35,472 nt of DNA from Alphaproteobacteria bacterium. Lineage in GTDB: Bacteria; Pseudomonadota; Alphaproteobacteria; RF32; CAG-239. The stretch covers positions 1 through 35,472 of the forward strand of contig JAEEYV010000053.1 in NCBI GenBank assembly GCA_016288295.1, written 5' to 3'. Made by a program: the position numbers and the translations under genes. The notes beneath the pieces are model-generated. The model saw only the letters and a list, made by a program, of their open reading frames with translations. It was not told where the DNA came from and did no database searches. Shown one piece after another: positions 17,308-26,521 of this stretch (positions within the stretch are counted from its first letter, which is position 1; each line of letters opens with the position of its first letter).

Positions 17308-17976
17308 ATGATGAATTATCGATATGCTTGGTTGGGCTTATTGTTATTATTTTTTGCTTTTCCGGTCAACGCTGCAGAAGAGTATAGTAGTATTGTCGAT
17401 GTTGACGTTACTGATGTTAATGCCGCTACTGCCAAAGAAAAAGCCATGTTAGATGCCAATCGTCGTGCGCTTAACAATGTTGCCCCGATGCTTGCAACGC
17501 AGGAAGGGATTAATATTATTAATTCCTTGAGTAATGAGCAGATTGCATATTTTATCAAAGATGCTACCATTCTAGAAGAAAAATCATCTGATGTCCGTTA
17601 TATGGCCACTCTCAAAATCACTATTCAGGACGGTATTCTCCGCCAATATCTTGAAGAAAAAGGTGCTGCCGAAGAAGCCGCTGTTGATACTATTGAAGTT
17701 TTATACGTTTTCTCGTCAATGTCAGATTGGTTAAAGGTAGAAGAATTGCTTAAAACTACCAAAAATATTGAAAAGCTGGAAACCGTAGCTATGTCAAATT
17801 CTAAAGTCCAATTTAAGCTCAATTACATGGGTTCTTTTGATGAACTCAACCGCAGTCTTGAAACACAAGGTTTTTCATTGCATGACAACAATGGTCTTTA
17901 TATTTTGAAAAACCTTGAATCATCTTTTAGTTCAATGGGAGATTATAATGACCAAAACGACAACAACGGGTATTAA
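17308..17976 (+). CDS. DUF2066-type secreted protein
   Basis: 222 aa with a signal peptide ending about residue 22 (FAFPVNAAEE). The beta-alpha pattern following (VDVDVTDVNAATAKEKAMLDANRRAL, then KDATILEEKSSDVRYMATLKITI) resembles the DUF2066 family, which in many proteobacteria is encoded next to an AI-2E/PerM permease, as here. The function is not established. The last 29 nt overlap the permease start, so the two are coupled. The Asn/Asp-rich tail (GDYNDQNDNNGY) may arise from the overlap with the next gene. Confidence 0.72.
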   Translation: MMNYRYAWLGLLLLFFAFPVNAAEEYSSIVDVDVTDVNAATAKEKAMLDANRRALNNVAPMLATQEGINIINSLSNEQIAYFIKDATILEEKSSDVRYMATLKITIQDGILRQYLEEKGAAEEAAVDTIEVLYVFSSMSDWLKVEELLKTTKNIEKLETVAMSNSKVQFKLNYMGSFDELNRSLETQGFSLHDNNGLYILKNLESSFSSMGDYNDQNDNNGY

Positions 17977-19018
17977 ATCAAACGCTGTATTTTGGATTTC
18001 ATTATTCGTATTTTTTTGTGCCGCTATATATGTTCTGCGGTCGGTTTTATTACCATTTGTAGCCGGCATAGTCATCGGATATTTGCTTAATCCGTTAGCC
18101 GCCAGGCTCGAGAAAAAGGGTATAAACCGTACATTGGCAACGGTTTTGGTAATGCTGCTGGTTATTGTTATTGCCGTACCTGCCTTTATATTGCTGATTA
18201 ATATGATAGACAGCCAAGTAAGTACATTTATCAGTGCGGTGCCTAGCTATGTTTCATCACTTGTCAAAAAATTTGAACCGATTCTGATTAAACTTCAGGA
18301 AGATTTTCCAAGCTTGCAAGCGGACCGAATTAAAGATTATCTGCGTTCCAATATGTCAAATAATCTTAAATTATTCGGCTCATTGCTCAAAAGTCTTGTT
18401 TCCGGCGGTATGGCGATTATCAACCTCATATCATTATTGCTGATTACGCCGGTTGTGGCATTTTATATGTTGCGTGATTGGGACAATTTTATTGCTAAAA
18501 TTCGTGGGCTTTTACCTCGCAAATACAAAAAGACCATTGAACTTCAGGCCAAAGAAATTGATCATACATTAGCCGGTTTTATCCGCGGGCAGGTTAGTGT
18601 TTGCATCATTCTAGGCAGTTATTATGCCATCGGACTACATCTCTGCGGGCTTGATTTAGGTCTAATGGTTGGCTTTCTTGCCGGTCTTATTTCGTTCATT
18701 CCGTATGTCGGCAGTATTTCTGGTTTTTTGATGAGCATGGCTTTAGCTGTTGCTCAGTTTAATACTTGGGGGCCTTTTGTTGCAGTCATTGCCGTATTTT
18801 TGATCGGACAATTTTTGGAGGGCAATTTCTTAACCCCGAAACTGGTTGGCGAAAATGTGGGACTTCACCCGGTTTGGGTAATGTTTGCCTTGCTTGCCGG
18901 AGGGGTTTTGCTGGGCTTTTTAGGTTTAATGATAGCTGTTCCGGTTGCAGCTGTTATTGGTGTGTTAATTCGCCACGCCATTGAAAATTACAAAAACAGT
19001 TCTTTGTACCTGCAATAG
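17948..19018 (+). CDS. AI-2E/PerM family membrane permease
   Basis: 356-aa polytopic inner-membrane protein. Hydrophobic segments occur at residues about 15-60, then a paired segment about 65-85, a soluble helical insert (residues about 90-150), then further membrane segments ending in VPVAAVIGVLIRHAIENY. The segments FVAGIVIGYLLNP, GLISFIPYVGSI, GQFLEGNFLTPKLVGENVGLHPVWVMFALLAG match the family consensus. The ATG at 17948 with GGGAG 7 nt upstream is chosen over an in-frame start at 17915. Family members export various small solutes; the substrate here is unknown. It ends 3 nt before the convergent lpxB stop. Confidence 0.92.
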   Translation: MTKTTTTGIKSNAVFWISLFVFFCAAIYVLRSVLLPFVAGIVIGYLLNPLAARLEKKGINRTLATVLVMLLVIVIAVPAFILLINMIDSQVSTFISAVPSYVSSLVKKFEPILIKLQEDFPSLQADRIKDYLRSNMSNNLKLFGSLLKSLVSGGMAIINLISLLLITPVVAFYMLRDWDNFIAKIRGLLPRKYKKTIELQAKEIDHTLAGFIRGQVSVCIILGSYYAIGLHLCGLDLGLMVGFLAGLISFIPYVGSISGFLMSMALAVAQFNTWGPFVAVIAVFLIGQFLEGNFLTPKLVGENVGLHPVWVMFALLAGGVLLGFLGLMIAVPVAAVIGVLIRHAIENYKNSSLYLQ

Positions 19019-19021
19019 ATT

Positions 19022-20191
19022 TTATTGTTGATTCTTTTTTATTATATCAAGAACGACATCACAGGCGTTTTCGCTAGGTGTTTGTTCACCCAAACCCAAG
19101 ACCTCACGCACTTTCTTAAAACCATCAATTTCGTGTCGGTACAAGTCGTCTTGTTCCAAAAATCTCTTAATATATCTGGCAATATTATCCGGTACACAAG
19201 CATCTTGCAACAGTTCAGGCACAATCTCACGTCCGAGCAGAATATTTGTTAGATTAACGAACTGGATGTGCAATAAATATTTAACCAAAAAGGCCGTCAA
19301 ACGAGATACTTTATAACCTATAATGTGCGGTACATTGGCAATGGCCAATTCCAGAGCTACCGTTCCCGATGCCGCAATTGCGGCAGAAGAAGCACACATT
19401 GCGTTGTGGCGATCTTCACTTCCTTCTACAATCAATGTTTCAAAGCCACAATTAGTCATCAAATCTTTTACACGCTTTTCAACGGTTTTTACAGTTGGAA
19501 TAACAAATAACAAATCATTATATACCGCATCTAGTTTTTTTGCGGTTTCAATAAATATAGGCAATAACGTTGCCACCTCATTATGCCGCGACCCTGGCAA
19601 TATACAAATAATACGTTTGTCTTTTGATATATTATATTTTTTTCTGAAACTTTCTTTGTTACCTTTAGCAACTGGACTTTCAATTACTGGATGTCCGACA
19701 AAAGTCGTGTCCAACCCATAAGGGATAAAATATTTTGGTTCCTGCGGCAACAATGTTAATAGGTGGTCAACATATTTATGCATGGTGCGAGCGCGCTTTT
19801 TCTTCCAAGCCCAGACTTGCGGCGCCACATAATGCATTTGCGGAATACCGAGTTTTTTCTTACGCAGGGCCTTCTGCACCCGACAGCCAAAACTCCATGA
19901 ATCAATAGTAATAACCACATCGGGTTTGACTTTTACAACATCATTTACGGTTTCTTTAATTCTTTTCAAAACTTTTGGAATACTTGGAATAACCTCGGCC
20001 AATCCCATAACAGCTAAATCAGATATATCAAACAGAGATTTTAATCCTTCAGCCTCCATGGTTTCGCCACCAACCCCAAAGAACTCGACCTGGTTGTTAG
20101 TTTTGTTTTTCATTGCCTTCATCAAGCGTGCGCCCAATGCATCTCCGGAAGGTTCTCCGGCAATCAAATATATTTTTAGTTTATTGCTCAA
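19022..20191 (-). CDS. lpxB: Lipid-A-disaccharide synthase
   Basis: GT19 transferase that joins UDP-2,3-diacyl-GlcN and lipid X to the lipid A disaccharide. 389 aa. Motifs: YLIAGEPSGDALGARLM at the N-terminus, FFGVGGETMEAEGL, MHYVAPQVWAWKKKRA, LPGSRHNEV, ASGTVALELA. The frame opens at a TTG at 20209, but the TTG at 20191 has GGGAG 7 nt before it and starts six residues later right at SNKLKIYLIAG, so I place the start there. This overlaps the lpxI stop by 11 nt. It uses lipid X supplied by LpxI. Confidence 0.95.
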   Translation of the reverse strand: MSNKLKIYLIAGEPSGDALGARLMKAMKNKTNNQVEFFGVGGETMEAEGLKSLFDISDLAVMGLAEVIPSIPKVLKRIKETVNDVVKVKPDVVITIDSWSFGCRVQKALRKKKLGIPQMHYVAPQVWAWKKKRARTMHKYVDHLLTLLPQEPKYFIPYGLDTTFVGHPVIESPVAKGNKESFRKKYNISKDKRIICILPGSRHNEVATLLPIFIETAKKLDAVYNDLLFVIPTVKTVEKRVKDLMTNCGFETLIVEGSEDRHNAMCASSAAIAASGTVALELAIANVPHIIGYKVSRLTAFLVKYLLHIQFVNLTNILLGREIVPELLQDACVPDNIARYIKRFLEQDDLYRHEIDGFKKVREVLGLGEQTPSENACDVVLDIIKKNQQ

Positions 20192-21029
20192 GGTACTCTC
20201 CCGGTTCAATTCCTATAATAAACATACCCAACTTATTGGCAGTTTTGATAACTTCTTCTTCGTCAACAATCAATGTATTTCCGGCATGTACTGCAACCCC
20301 GTTAAGACCGCTGTTTTTAGCATTCTCAAGCGTGCGAGTACCGATAGTCGGCAAATCAATCCTCATATCTTGTTGAGGTTTACGCAATTTTACCAATACA
20401 CCGCCGCTTCCTTTACGTTTATAAGTAGCACAACGTTTTATCAGTTCATCAGTACCTTCAATAGCTTCAACCCCCAACACAAGCCCTTCCTGAACAACTA
20501 CCGATTGCCCGATATCAAGTTTTCCAAGTTCAAAAGCGGCTCCTACACCACGTTTTATATCAATCAAATCGGTTTTTGAGGGTTTTTTCTTAGTTAAGAT
20601 TCCCGGTTTTGCCAACAAATCACTCATTACTTCCTGAATACCTACAACCCGCATTTTTTCAGCTTCAATTTCTTTAATTACAGCCCGTAACAGTCCATCA
20701 TCTCCCAAGGCTTTAGGACCGACCTTAGCAAAAAAGGCAGTCGTACGCCAATCCGGCACCAAATCCTTGAAAGACGGACGACGAATTGTTCCAATCATCA
20801 CAATTTCTTCAACACCTTCTTGTTCCATACGTTTCAAACCTGTTCCGGCTTGTCCCATTCTCAGCCAAAGATGCGGAATGCTATCATCAACCAAATCGGG
20901 CAGGGCGTTTCCTTCAATTGCCAAAACAAAAAAATCGCGACCGATTTCTTGACAATGACGAATCAAACGACGGGGAAGAGTTCCTCCCCCGGCGATGATT
21001 CCTAGCTTTTTTTGTGGTGTATCTTCCAT
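20181..21029 (-). CDS. lpxI: UDP-2,3-diacylglucosamine pyrophosphatase LpxI
   Basis: Hydrolyses UDP-2,3-diacylglucosamine to lipid X; the LpxI family replaces LpxH in most Alphaproteobacteria. 282 aa. Family features: GIIAGGGTLPRRLI at residues 10-23, the GTIRRPSFKDLVPD segment, GDDGLLRAVI, and the C-terminal LVKLRKPQQDMRIDLPTIGTRTLENA. The catalytic Asp is presumably the D in DMRIDLPTIG. It sits between lpxA and lpxB with 7 nt before and an 11-nt overlap after, a standard alphaproteobacterial operon. Confidence 0.95.
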   Translation of the reverse strand: MEDTPQKKLGIIAGGGTLPRRLIRHCQEIGRDFFVLAIEGNALPDLVDDSIPHLWLRMGQAGTGLKRMEQEGVEEIVMIGTIRRPSFKDLVPDWRTTAFFAKVGPKALGDDGLLRAVIKEIEAEKMRVVGIQEVMSDLLAKPGILTKKKPSKTDLIDIKRGVGAAFELGKLDIGQSVVVQEGLVLGVEAIEGTDELIKRCATYKRKGSGGVLVKLRKPQQDMRIDLPTIGTRTLENAKNSGLNGVAVHAGNTLIVDEEEVIKTANKLGMFIIGIEPGEYLEQ

Positions 21030-21036
21030 CTAAAAC

Positions 21037-21864
21037 CTATTCTGCGGTTAAAATGTTACGTCTTCCAATCATTGCATCTTCAATAAATTCAATAATCTCC
21101 ATAACCAGAGCATTGTCTTTATATTTTTCTTTAGCTTTTTTTACACGAGTTTCAAAATTATCCTCGCTTGACTTAAATATGTACATATAAGCTCTGGTAA
21201 TACTTTTAACGGTTGCTTCATCCATACCACTGCGTTTCATACCGACTAGATTCAAACCGCGCAATTTAGCACGGTCGCCGGTAACCATAGCAAACGGGAT
21301 AACATCACGAGTAACTCCTGACATACCACCAATCATAGCTTTACGTCCGATACGGCAGAACTGATGAACAGCACAGTTACCACCCAAAATAGCACCGTCA
21401 TCGATACGAGTATGTCCACCGATAACAGCATTGTTGGTCATAATCACATTGTTGCCGATAACACAGTCATGAGCCACATGGCAGTTAACCATAAACATTC
21501 CGTCATCACCGACACGGGTAATCAATTTTTCAGGCTCTTCACCACGGATTGGATTTTGCCCTTTAGGTGTACCGCATTGCATCGTAACATTTTCTCTGAT
21601 AACATTGCGCTTTCCAATAACCAGGCGAGCCCCCTCCTGAAATTCGTTACCGTGATCTTGCGGTCCTGCTCCTAAAACAGCGCCCGGAAAAACGACTGTA
21701 CTTTCACCGATTGTAGTATCGCCCATAATTGTAACATTTGACAACAAACGCACATTTTCGCCGATTTTAGCTTTGGAACTGACTACGCAAAATGGTCCGA
21801 TCTCTGCGGTTTCGGCAATTTTTGCACCGTCTTCAATAACGGCGGTTGGGTGAATTTTGCTCAT
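21037..21864 (-). CDS. lpxA: UDP-N-acetylglucosamine O-acyltransferase
   Basis: First step of lipid A synthesis: 3-O-acylation of UDP-GlcNAc from acyl-ACP. 275 aa. The left-handed beta-helix is visible as hexapeptide repeats from residue 4 to about 190. The catalytic His is in NCHVAHDCVIGN, and NAVIGGH and AVHQFCRIG match the active-site and substrate loops. The helical C-terminal domain (RSGMDEATVKSITRAYMYIF) follows. AAGAGGA precedes the ATG. It leads the lpxA-lpxI-lpxB operon; fabZ and lpxD, often upstream in this order, are not present here. Confidence 0.97.
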   Translation of the reverse strand: MSKIHPTAVIEDGAKIAETAEIGPFCVVSSKAKIGENVRLLSNVTIMGDTTIGESTVVFPGAVLGAGPQDHGNEFQEGARLVIGKRNVIRENVTMQCGTPKGQNPIRGEEPEKLITRVGDDGMFMVNCHVAHDCVIGNNVIMTNNAVIGGHTRIDDGAILGGNCAVHQFCRIGRKAMIGGMSGVTRDVIPFAMVTGDRAKLRGLNLVGMKRSGMDEATVKSITRAYMYIFKSSEDNFETRVKKAKEKYKDNALVMEIIEFIEDAMIGRRNILTAE

Positions 21865-21961
21865 AATAAAATCCTCTTAAATATTAACACTTTTGCTTCA
21901 AGCTTAATCGTTGCTTTAATTAAAGTAAAAACACAAAAGATTGCAAATTGTTACTTGTGGA

Positions 21962-22759
21962 TTATTTTCCGTATTTTGAAGCCTCATTGTCATTAAAATA
22001 ACGCACAGTACTGGCTTTCAGTTTAGATGTTGCATCTTCATCACAAACCACTATGGCGTGCTGGTGCATTTGCAAAATACTCATTGGGCACATATGATTA
22101 ACGCTACCTTCAACGGCTCCCTGTAGTGCTTCGGCTTTTTGATCGCCACATGCAATAACCATGACCTCGCGAGCATCCATAATTGTAGCAATTCCGATAG
22201 TAATGGCCAACTTAGGAACATTGCTTTCATTGTCGTTAAAAGCTTTGGCATTTGTTCTGATTGTATCACGAGTAAGAGCTTTTAATCTTGTGCGAGAAGC
22301 CAGTGAAGAACCCGGTTCATTAAAAGCAATATGCCCATCTTCACCGACGCCGGCAATCAAAAGATCAATTCCGCCATAACTGCGAATAAGTTTTTCATAA
22401 TCATTGCATTCTTTAGCAAAGTCTTTGGTCTCACCGTCCAAGAGGTGAATATTTTTCTTTTTTATATCTACATGATTAAAAAACTTGTCCCATAAAAAAT
22501 AGTTAAAACTGTGTTTATCGTCTTTTGATAACCCAACATATTCGCACATATTGAAAAACACAACATTTTGGAAAGATATTTTACCTTTTTTGAAAATATC
22601 AATCAAACGTTTAAACATTTTAAGCGGTGTATTTCCGGCAGGCAATGCCATTACAAAAGGTTTTTCTTTTGTCGGTTTAGCGGCTTTTATCTTATAAGCA
22701 ACATAATCTGCCGCCCAATTAGAGCATTTATCAAAATCAGAATTTATTACTAACCGCAT
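21962..22759 (-). CDS. nagB: Glucosamine-6-phosphate deaminase
   Basis: Converts glucosamine-6-phosphate to fructose-6-phosphate and ammonia. 265 aa, typical. Seen: FVMALPAGNTPLKMFKRL (phosphate loop), NMCEYVGL, and the catalytic region GVGEDGHIAFNEPGSSLASRTR with the Asp, His and Glu of the active site. AAGGAAG precedes the ATG. Not next to nagA or nagK here; the neighbouring lipid A genes share GlcNAc chemistry but run as a separate unit about 100 nt away. Confidence 0.95.
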   Translation of the reverse strand: MRLVINSDFDKCSNWAADYVAYKIKAAKPTKEKPFVMALPAGNTPLKMFKRLIDIFKKGKISFQNVVFFNMCEYVGLSKDDKHSFNYFLWDKFFNHVDIKKKNIHLLDGETKDFAKECNDYEKLIRSYGGIDLLIAGVGEDGHIAFNEPGSSLASRTRLKALTRDTIRTNAKAFNDNESNVPKLAITIGIATIMDAREVMVIACGDQKAEALQGAVEGSVNHMCPMSILQMHQHAIVVCDEDATSKLKASTVRYFNDNEASKYGK

Positions 22760-22828
22760 TTTGTTCTTCCTTTTTCATAATTATGGTCTATACTGCATTA
22801 TATTTGCAAAATAAATAAAAGGTAAAAA

Positions 22829-23752
22829 ATGTTTAACTTATTCACCCCTCGTGTTTTTAATTCAGGCTATTTGCCCGAAAAAGAAGGCCATCGTATATAT
22901 TTTATGGAACTCGGTAATCCGAACGGCGAGCCGGTTTTGATTTTCAATGGTGGTCCCGGCGGTGTTTCAAAAACCTACAAAGCGGCACCGTTTAACCGTA
23001 AAAAATATCGTGTAATCATGTTTGATCAACGTGGATGCGGCAAATCTATGCCCACCGGTGGAATGGAAAATAATGATTCTATTGCTACACTAGAAGATGC
23101 AGAAAGACTAATTAAGCATCTTAATATCAAAAAACCTCTTATTGTGCGTGGTGGTTCTTGGGGGGCTACCTTGGCTTTGTTGTTTGCCATGCGTAATCCC
23201 AACACGGTCAAAAAACTACTTCTTAGTCAGATTTTTTTAGCAGATTTAAACAATAAAAAATGGATGGAAGAGGATAGCGGACTATTTTATCCTGATATTC
23301 TTGAAAAAATTGAAAGTTCAGCTACAAAAAACAAAAAACTTAATCTTGCGCAACGCTTTGCTAAGATGATGAATTCATACAATCTGGGACAACAAGTCAA
23401 AGCCGTTAATACCTACGGTAGCTATGAACGTGTTTTAGGACAATTATCCCCAGAGCTCGGTAGAAAAAAAATCACTCAGGACGATATAAATTCGAACATG
23501 ATTTATATTAATTATTGCGCACAAAATTTTATGCTGGAAGATAACTGTATACTTGAACATACTTCTATTATAAAACACATTCCGACATTGATTGTACACA
23601 ATCGTTTGGACATGGTATGCCCACTCAAAGGGGCATATGAATTGCATAAAAAACTTCCTAAATCCAAATTAGTTATTGTTCCTGATATTGGACATAGTAG
23701 CAAATTGCTTCGCAAAACTGTTAAAAAAGAAATTATCCGTTTTTTGGGGTAG
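22829..23752 (+). CDS. pip: Proline iminopeptidase (peptidase S33)
   Basis: Alpha/beta-hydrolase removing N-terminal proline from peptides. 307 aa, close to the usual 310-320. Motifs: FNGGPGG oxyanion loop, FDQRGCGKS, GGSWGATLAL (nucleophile Ser in GxSxG), NRLDMVCP (acid Asp), and DIGHS (catalytic His). AAAGG lies before the ATG. No secretion signal, so cytosolic. It stands divergent from nagB and ends with a 20-nt tail overlap with msrB. Confidence 0.88.
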   Translation: MFNLFTPRVFNSGYLPEKEGHRIYFMELGNPNGEPVLIFNGGPGGVSKTYKAAPFNRKKYRVIMFDQRGCGKSMPTGGMENNDSIATLEDAERLIKHLNIKKPLIVRGGSWGATLALLFAMRNPNTVKKLLLSQIFLADLNNKKWMEEDSGLFYPDILEKIESSATKNKKLNLAQRFAKMMNSYNLGQQVKAVNTYGSYERVLGQLSPELGRKKITQDDINSNMIYINYCAQNFMLEDNCILEHTSIIKHIPTLIVHNRLDMVCPLKGAYELHKKLPKSKLVIVPDIGHSSKLLRKTVKKEIIRFLG

Positions 23753-24122
23753 GACAAAAGTCCATAGCCAATGAGTTTATACAATATCTGGCTTTTGTTT
23801 TTGTGGGACCGTCAGCAAACACATGACCTAAATGAGCATGACAATTTGCACACAGGACTTCAATCCTTCTCATACCATGGCTGTAATCAGGCATTAATTT
23901 AACTCCTCCCGGCAATGAGGCATCAAAACTTGGCCATCCGCAGCCGCAATCAAACTTTTGTTCAGAGGAGAATATCGGATTTCCACAAGCTGCACAAACA
24001 TAAGTTCCATTTTCATGAAAATAATAATATTTTCCCGAAAACGCCGGTTCTGTTCCTTTTCGGTGTAAAATGTCGTATTGTTTATTACTCAAAATCCGCT
24101 TTTCTTCCATAAAATTTTCCAT
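23733..24122 (-). CDS. msrB: Peptide methionine-R-sulfoxide reductase
   Basis: Repairs Met-R-sulfoxide. 129 aa. Two zinc CxxC pairs (CAAC and CANC), the GCGWPSFDASLPGG substrate loop, HLGHVFADGP, and the catalytic RYCINS Cys near the C-terminus are all present. Two possible starts, 24122 and 24110; neither has a strong ribosome site and the choice is uncertain. No signal peptide, so cytosolic. It overlaps pip tail-to-tail. Confidence 0.95.
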   Translation of the reverse strand: MENFMEEKRILSNKQYDILHRKGTEPAFSGKYYYFHENGTYVCAACGNPIFSSEQKFDCGCGWPSFDASLPGGVKLMPDYSHGMRRIEVLCANCHAHLGHVFADGPTKTKARYCINSLAMDFCPTPKNG

Positions 24123-24214
24123 ATTTTTATCTTGGTATACAAAATATTATTTTTTGCATGTCCATTTTAAAGCTAAACTTTAGAATATAGCAGTTATTAA
24201 TGAGAATGAATAAC

Positions 24215-24242
24215 TTGATTTATAGTTTGTTTATACTACAAT
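24215..24242 (+). promoter_or_regulatory. Candidate promoter of the rfb operon
   Basis: TTGATT (24215-24220), 16-nt spacer, TACAAT (24237-24242), about 38 nt before the rfbA ATG. Confidence 0.55.
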
Positions 24243-24280
24243 ACTTTCAGCATTAAACATAAACGATTAGGAATATTATA

Positions 24281-25165
24281 ATGAAAGGTATCATTTTAGC
24301 AGGTGGCAGCGGTTCAAGATTATATCCTCTGACCACAGTGATTAGCAAACAACTTTTACCGGTATATGACAAACCGATGATTTATTACCCGCTATCAACA
24401 CTAATGTTGTTCGGCATTAAGGATATTCTGATCATTTCTACCCCGCAGGATACGCCTAATATTGAAAAACTATTTGGAGATGGTTCTCGTTTGGGCATGC
24501 ATTTGGAATATCGCATTCAGCCTGAACCTAAAGGTATTGCTCAAGCCTTTACAATCGGAGCAGATTTTATCGGTGATGATGATGTATGCTTAATTTTAGG
24601 CGACAATATATTTTATATGGGTGAGCAATTTAAGCTCTTTCGCGAGGAAATTTCTAAAAATACCGGAGGAACGGTTTTCGGATATCACGTTTCAGATCCG
24701 GAACGCTTCGGCGTAGTTGAGTTTGATAAAGACTTTCATGCTGTTTCAATTGAAGAAAAACCCAAGCAACCAAAATCCAATTATGCGGTTGTCGGGCTTT
24801 ACTTTTATAAATCAGATGTGGTTGAAAAGGCTCGTAAATTAAAACCATCCGCCCGAGGCGAGCTTGAAATCACTGACTTAAACCGTACGTATTTAGAAGA
24901 GGGTAGATTAAATGTTGTCCCAATGAAAAGAGGCAATGCTTGGCTTGATGCCGGAACTCCACAATCTCTGCTTGAAGCCTCCAATTTTATCGGTATTATT
25001 GAAAAACGCCAAGACTTAAAAATTGCCTGTATTGAAGAAATAGCTTATCGTCGTGGTTTTATTGATGACAAACAATTATTAAAAATCATTAATGAACTCA
25101 AAGACGGAGTTGATTATAAGGCTTATTTGAAAAAAGTTTATGAGGATTGCCATGAAGGTTATTAA
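24281..25165 (+). CDS. rfbA: Glucose-1-phosphate thymidylyltransferase
   Basis: Makes dTDP-glucose, step 1 of dTDP-L-rhamnose synthesis. 294 aa, the usual length. Motifs: [17 protein letters not shown] with the nucleotide loop, [26 protein letters not shown]-like segment [27 protein letters not shown], and [14 protein letters not shown] precedes the ATG. First gene of a tightly overlapping rfbACDB operon. Confidence 0.97.
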   Translation: MKGIILAGGSGSRLYPLTTVISKQLLPVYDKPMIYYPLSTLMLFGIKDILIISTPQDTPNIEKLFGDGSRLGMHLEYRIQPEPKGIAQAFTIGADFIGDDDVCLILGDNIFYMGEQFKLFREEISKNTGGTVFGYHVSDPERFGVVEFDKDFHAVSIEEKPKQPKSNYAVVGLYFYKSDVVEKARKLKPSARGELEITDLNRTYLEEGRLNVVPMKRGNAWLDAGTPQSLLEASNFIGIIEKRQDLKIACIEEIAYRRGFIDDKQLLKIINELKDGVDYKAYLKKVYEDCHEGY

Positions 25166-25697
25166 AACAGATATTGAAGGTGTATTTATCATTGAACCGA
25201 TTGTGTTTGAAGATGAGCGCGGCTATTTTTTTGAGAGCTATAATCAAGCAGATTTAAAAAAACAAGGTATTGATTACAACTTTATTCAGGACAATCAGTC
25301 AAAATCAAAATATGGTACAATCAGAGGAATTCATTTTCAAAAAGGTGAATTTTCACAGGCCAAATTGGTGCGAGTACTAGAAGGAACCGTGCTTGATGTT
25401 GCTGTCGATTTGCGTAAAAACTCTCCTACTTTTGGTAAACATGTAGCAGTAGAACTTTCCGCGGAAAACAAACGCCAGCTTATGATACCTCGCGGTTTTG
25501 GACACGGATTTTCGGTATTGAGCGAGACTGCGGTTTTTGCTTATAAATGCGACAACGTTTATAACAAAGCCTCTGAATGTGGTATTCGTTACAATGATCC
25601 GACTTTGAATATTGATTGGAAAATAGATACCGATAAGGCTATTTTGTCGGAAAAAGACAAACACAATCTTTTATTGGAGGAAGTTGAATGTTTTTAG
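25152..25697 (+). CDS. rfbC: dTDP-4-dehydrorhamnose 3,5-epimerase
   Basis: Third pathway step, epimerising the keto sugar at C3 and C5. 181 aa, cupin fold. Seen: [29 protein letters not shown] with the catalytic His, [15 protein letters not shown], and [11 protein letters not shown]. The ATG at 25152 is preferred over an in-frame one at 25140 because GAGG lies 6 nt before it. It overlaps rfbA by 14 nt and rfbD by 10 nt. Confidence 0.96.
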   Translation: MKVIKTDIEGVFIIEPIVFEDERGYFFESYNQADLKKQGIDYNFIQDNQSKSKYGTIRGIHFQKGEFSQAKLVRVLEGTVLDVAVDLRKNSPTFGKHVAVELSAENKRQLMIPRGFGHGFSVLSETAVFAYKCDNVYNKASECGIRYNDPTLNIDWKIDTDKAILSEKDKHNLLLEEVECF

Positions 25698-26521
25698 TGG
25701 TTGGTGCCAACGGTCAGCTTGGTAATGAACTGCGCTTATTGTTGCAAAATAAGACTGAATATGTGGATAAAGACGAACTTGATATTACAAATCAAGAGGC
25801 GGTTTTAGCTTTTATAAAGCCTGAAAAATATCAAGCCGTTATCAACTGTGCGGCCTATACTGCAGTAGACAAAGCCGAAGATGATGAAGATTTGGCATAC
25901 AAAATCAATGCGGAAGGCCCCAAAAATTTGGCATTAACCGGAGTTCCGATGATTCATATTTCTACCGATTATGTTTTTTCCGGTCAAAAATGTACTCCAT
26001 ATATTGAAAGCGATATTGCCGAGCCGACTTCAGTTTATGGGCGTACAAAACTCGCAGGAGAAAATTTCGTACTTGATACCGCAAATACTGCGGTTATTAT
26101 TCGCACATCGTGGTTATATTCGGAGTTCGGCAACAATTTTGTAAAGACGATGCGTCGCCTTGGAGCAGAACGAGAAAGCCTGAATGTCGTTTTTGATCAG
26201 ATAGGAACCCCTACTTATGCCAAAGATTTAGCGCAAGCAATTGTTGATATTTTGCCGCAAATAAAACGAGGGACTAAAGAGATTTACCACTTTTCAAACG
26301 AAGGAGTTTGTTCATGGTATGATTTTGCGGTTGAAATAATGCGCATAAGCGGGTTGTCATGTCAGGTAAACCCAATTGAGAGTTCCCAATATCCGACCAA
26401 GGCGACCCGTCCTTTTTATTCGGTAATGAACAAAGGTAAAATTAAGACAGAATTAGGAGTTAGAAACCGCCATTGGCAACAGGCTTTACACGAATGTATT
26501 AAAAATCTGGAGGTAATTTAA
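25688..26521 (+). CDS. rfbD: dTDP-4-dehydrorhamnose reductase
   Basis: Last step to dTDP-L-rhamnose, NAD(P)H-dependent. 277 aa SDR-type Rossmann protein: VGANGQLGNEL at the N-terminus, CAAYTAVDKAE, STDYVFSG, and catalytic YGRTKLAGE (YxxxK), then RTSWLYSEFGNNFV. GGAGG precedes the ATG within rfbC. Its stop overlaps the rfbB ATG in a TAATG arrangement. Confidence 0.96.
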   Translation: MFLVVGANGQLGNELRLLLQNKTEYVDKDELDITNQEAVLAFIKPEKYQAVINCAAYTAVDKAEDDEDLAYKINAEGPKNLALTGVPMIHISTDYVFSGQKCTPYIESDIAEPTSVYGRTKLAGENFVLDTANTAVIIRTSWLYSEFGNNFVKTMRRLGAERESLNVVFDQIGTPTYAKDLAQAIVDILPQIKRGTKEIYHFSNEGVCSWYDFAVEIMRISGLSCQVNPIESSQYPTKATRPFYSVMNKGKIKTELGVRNRHWQQALHECIKNLEVI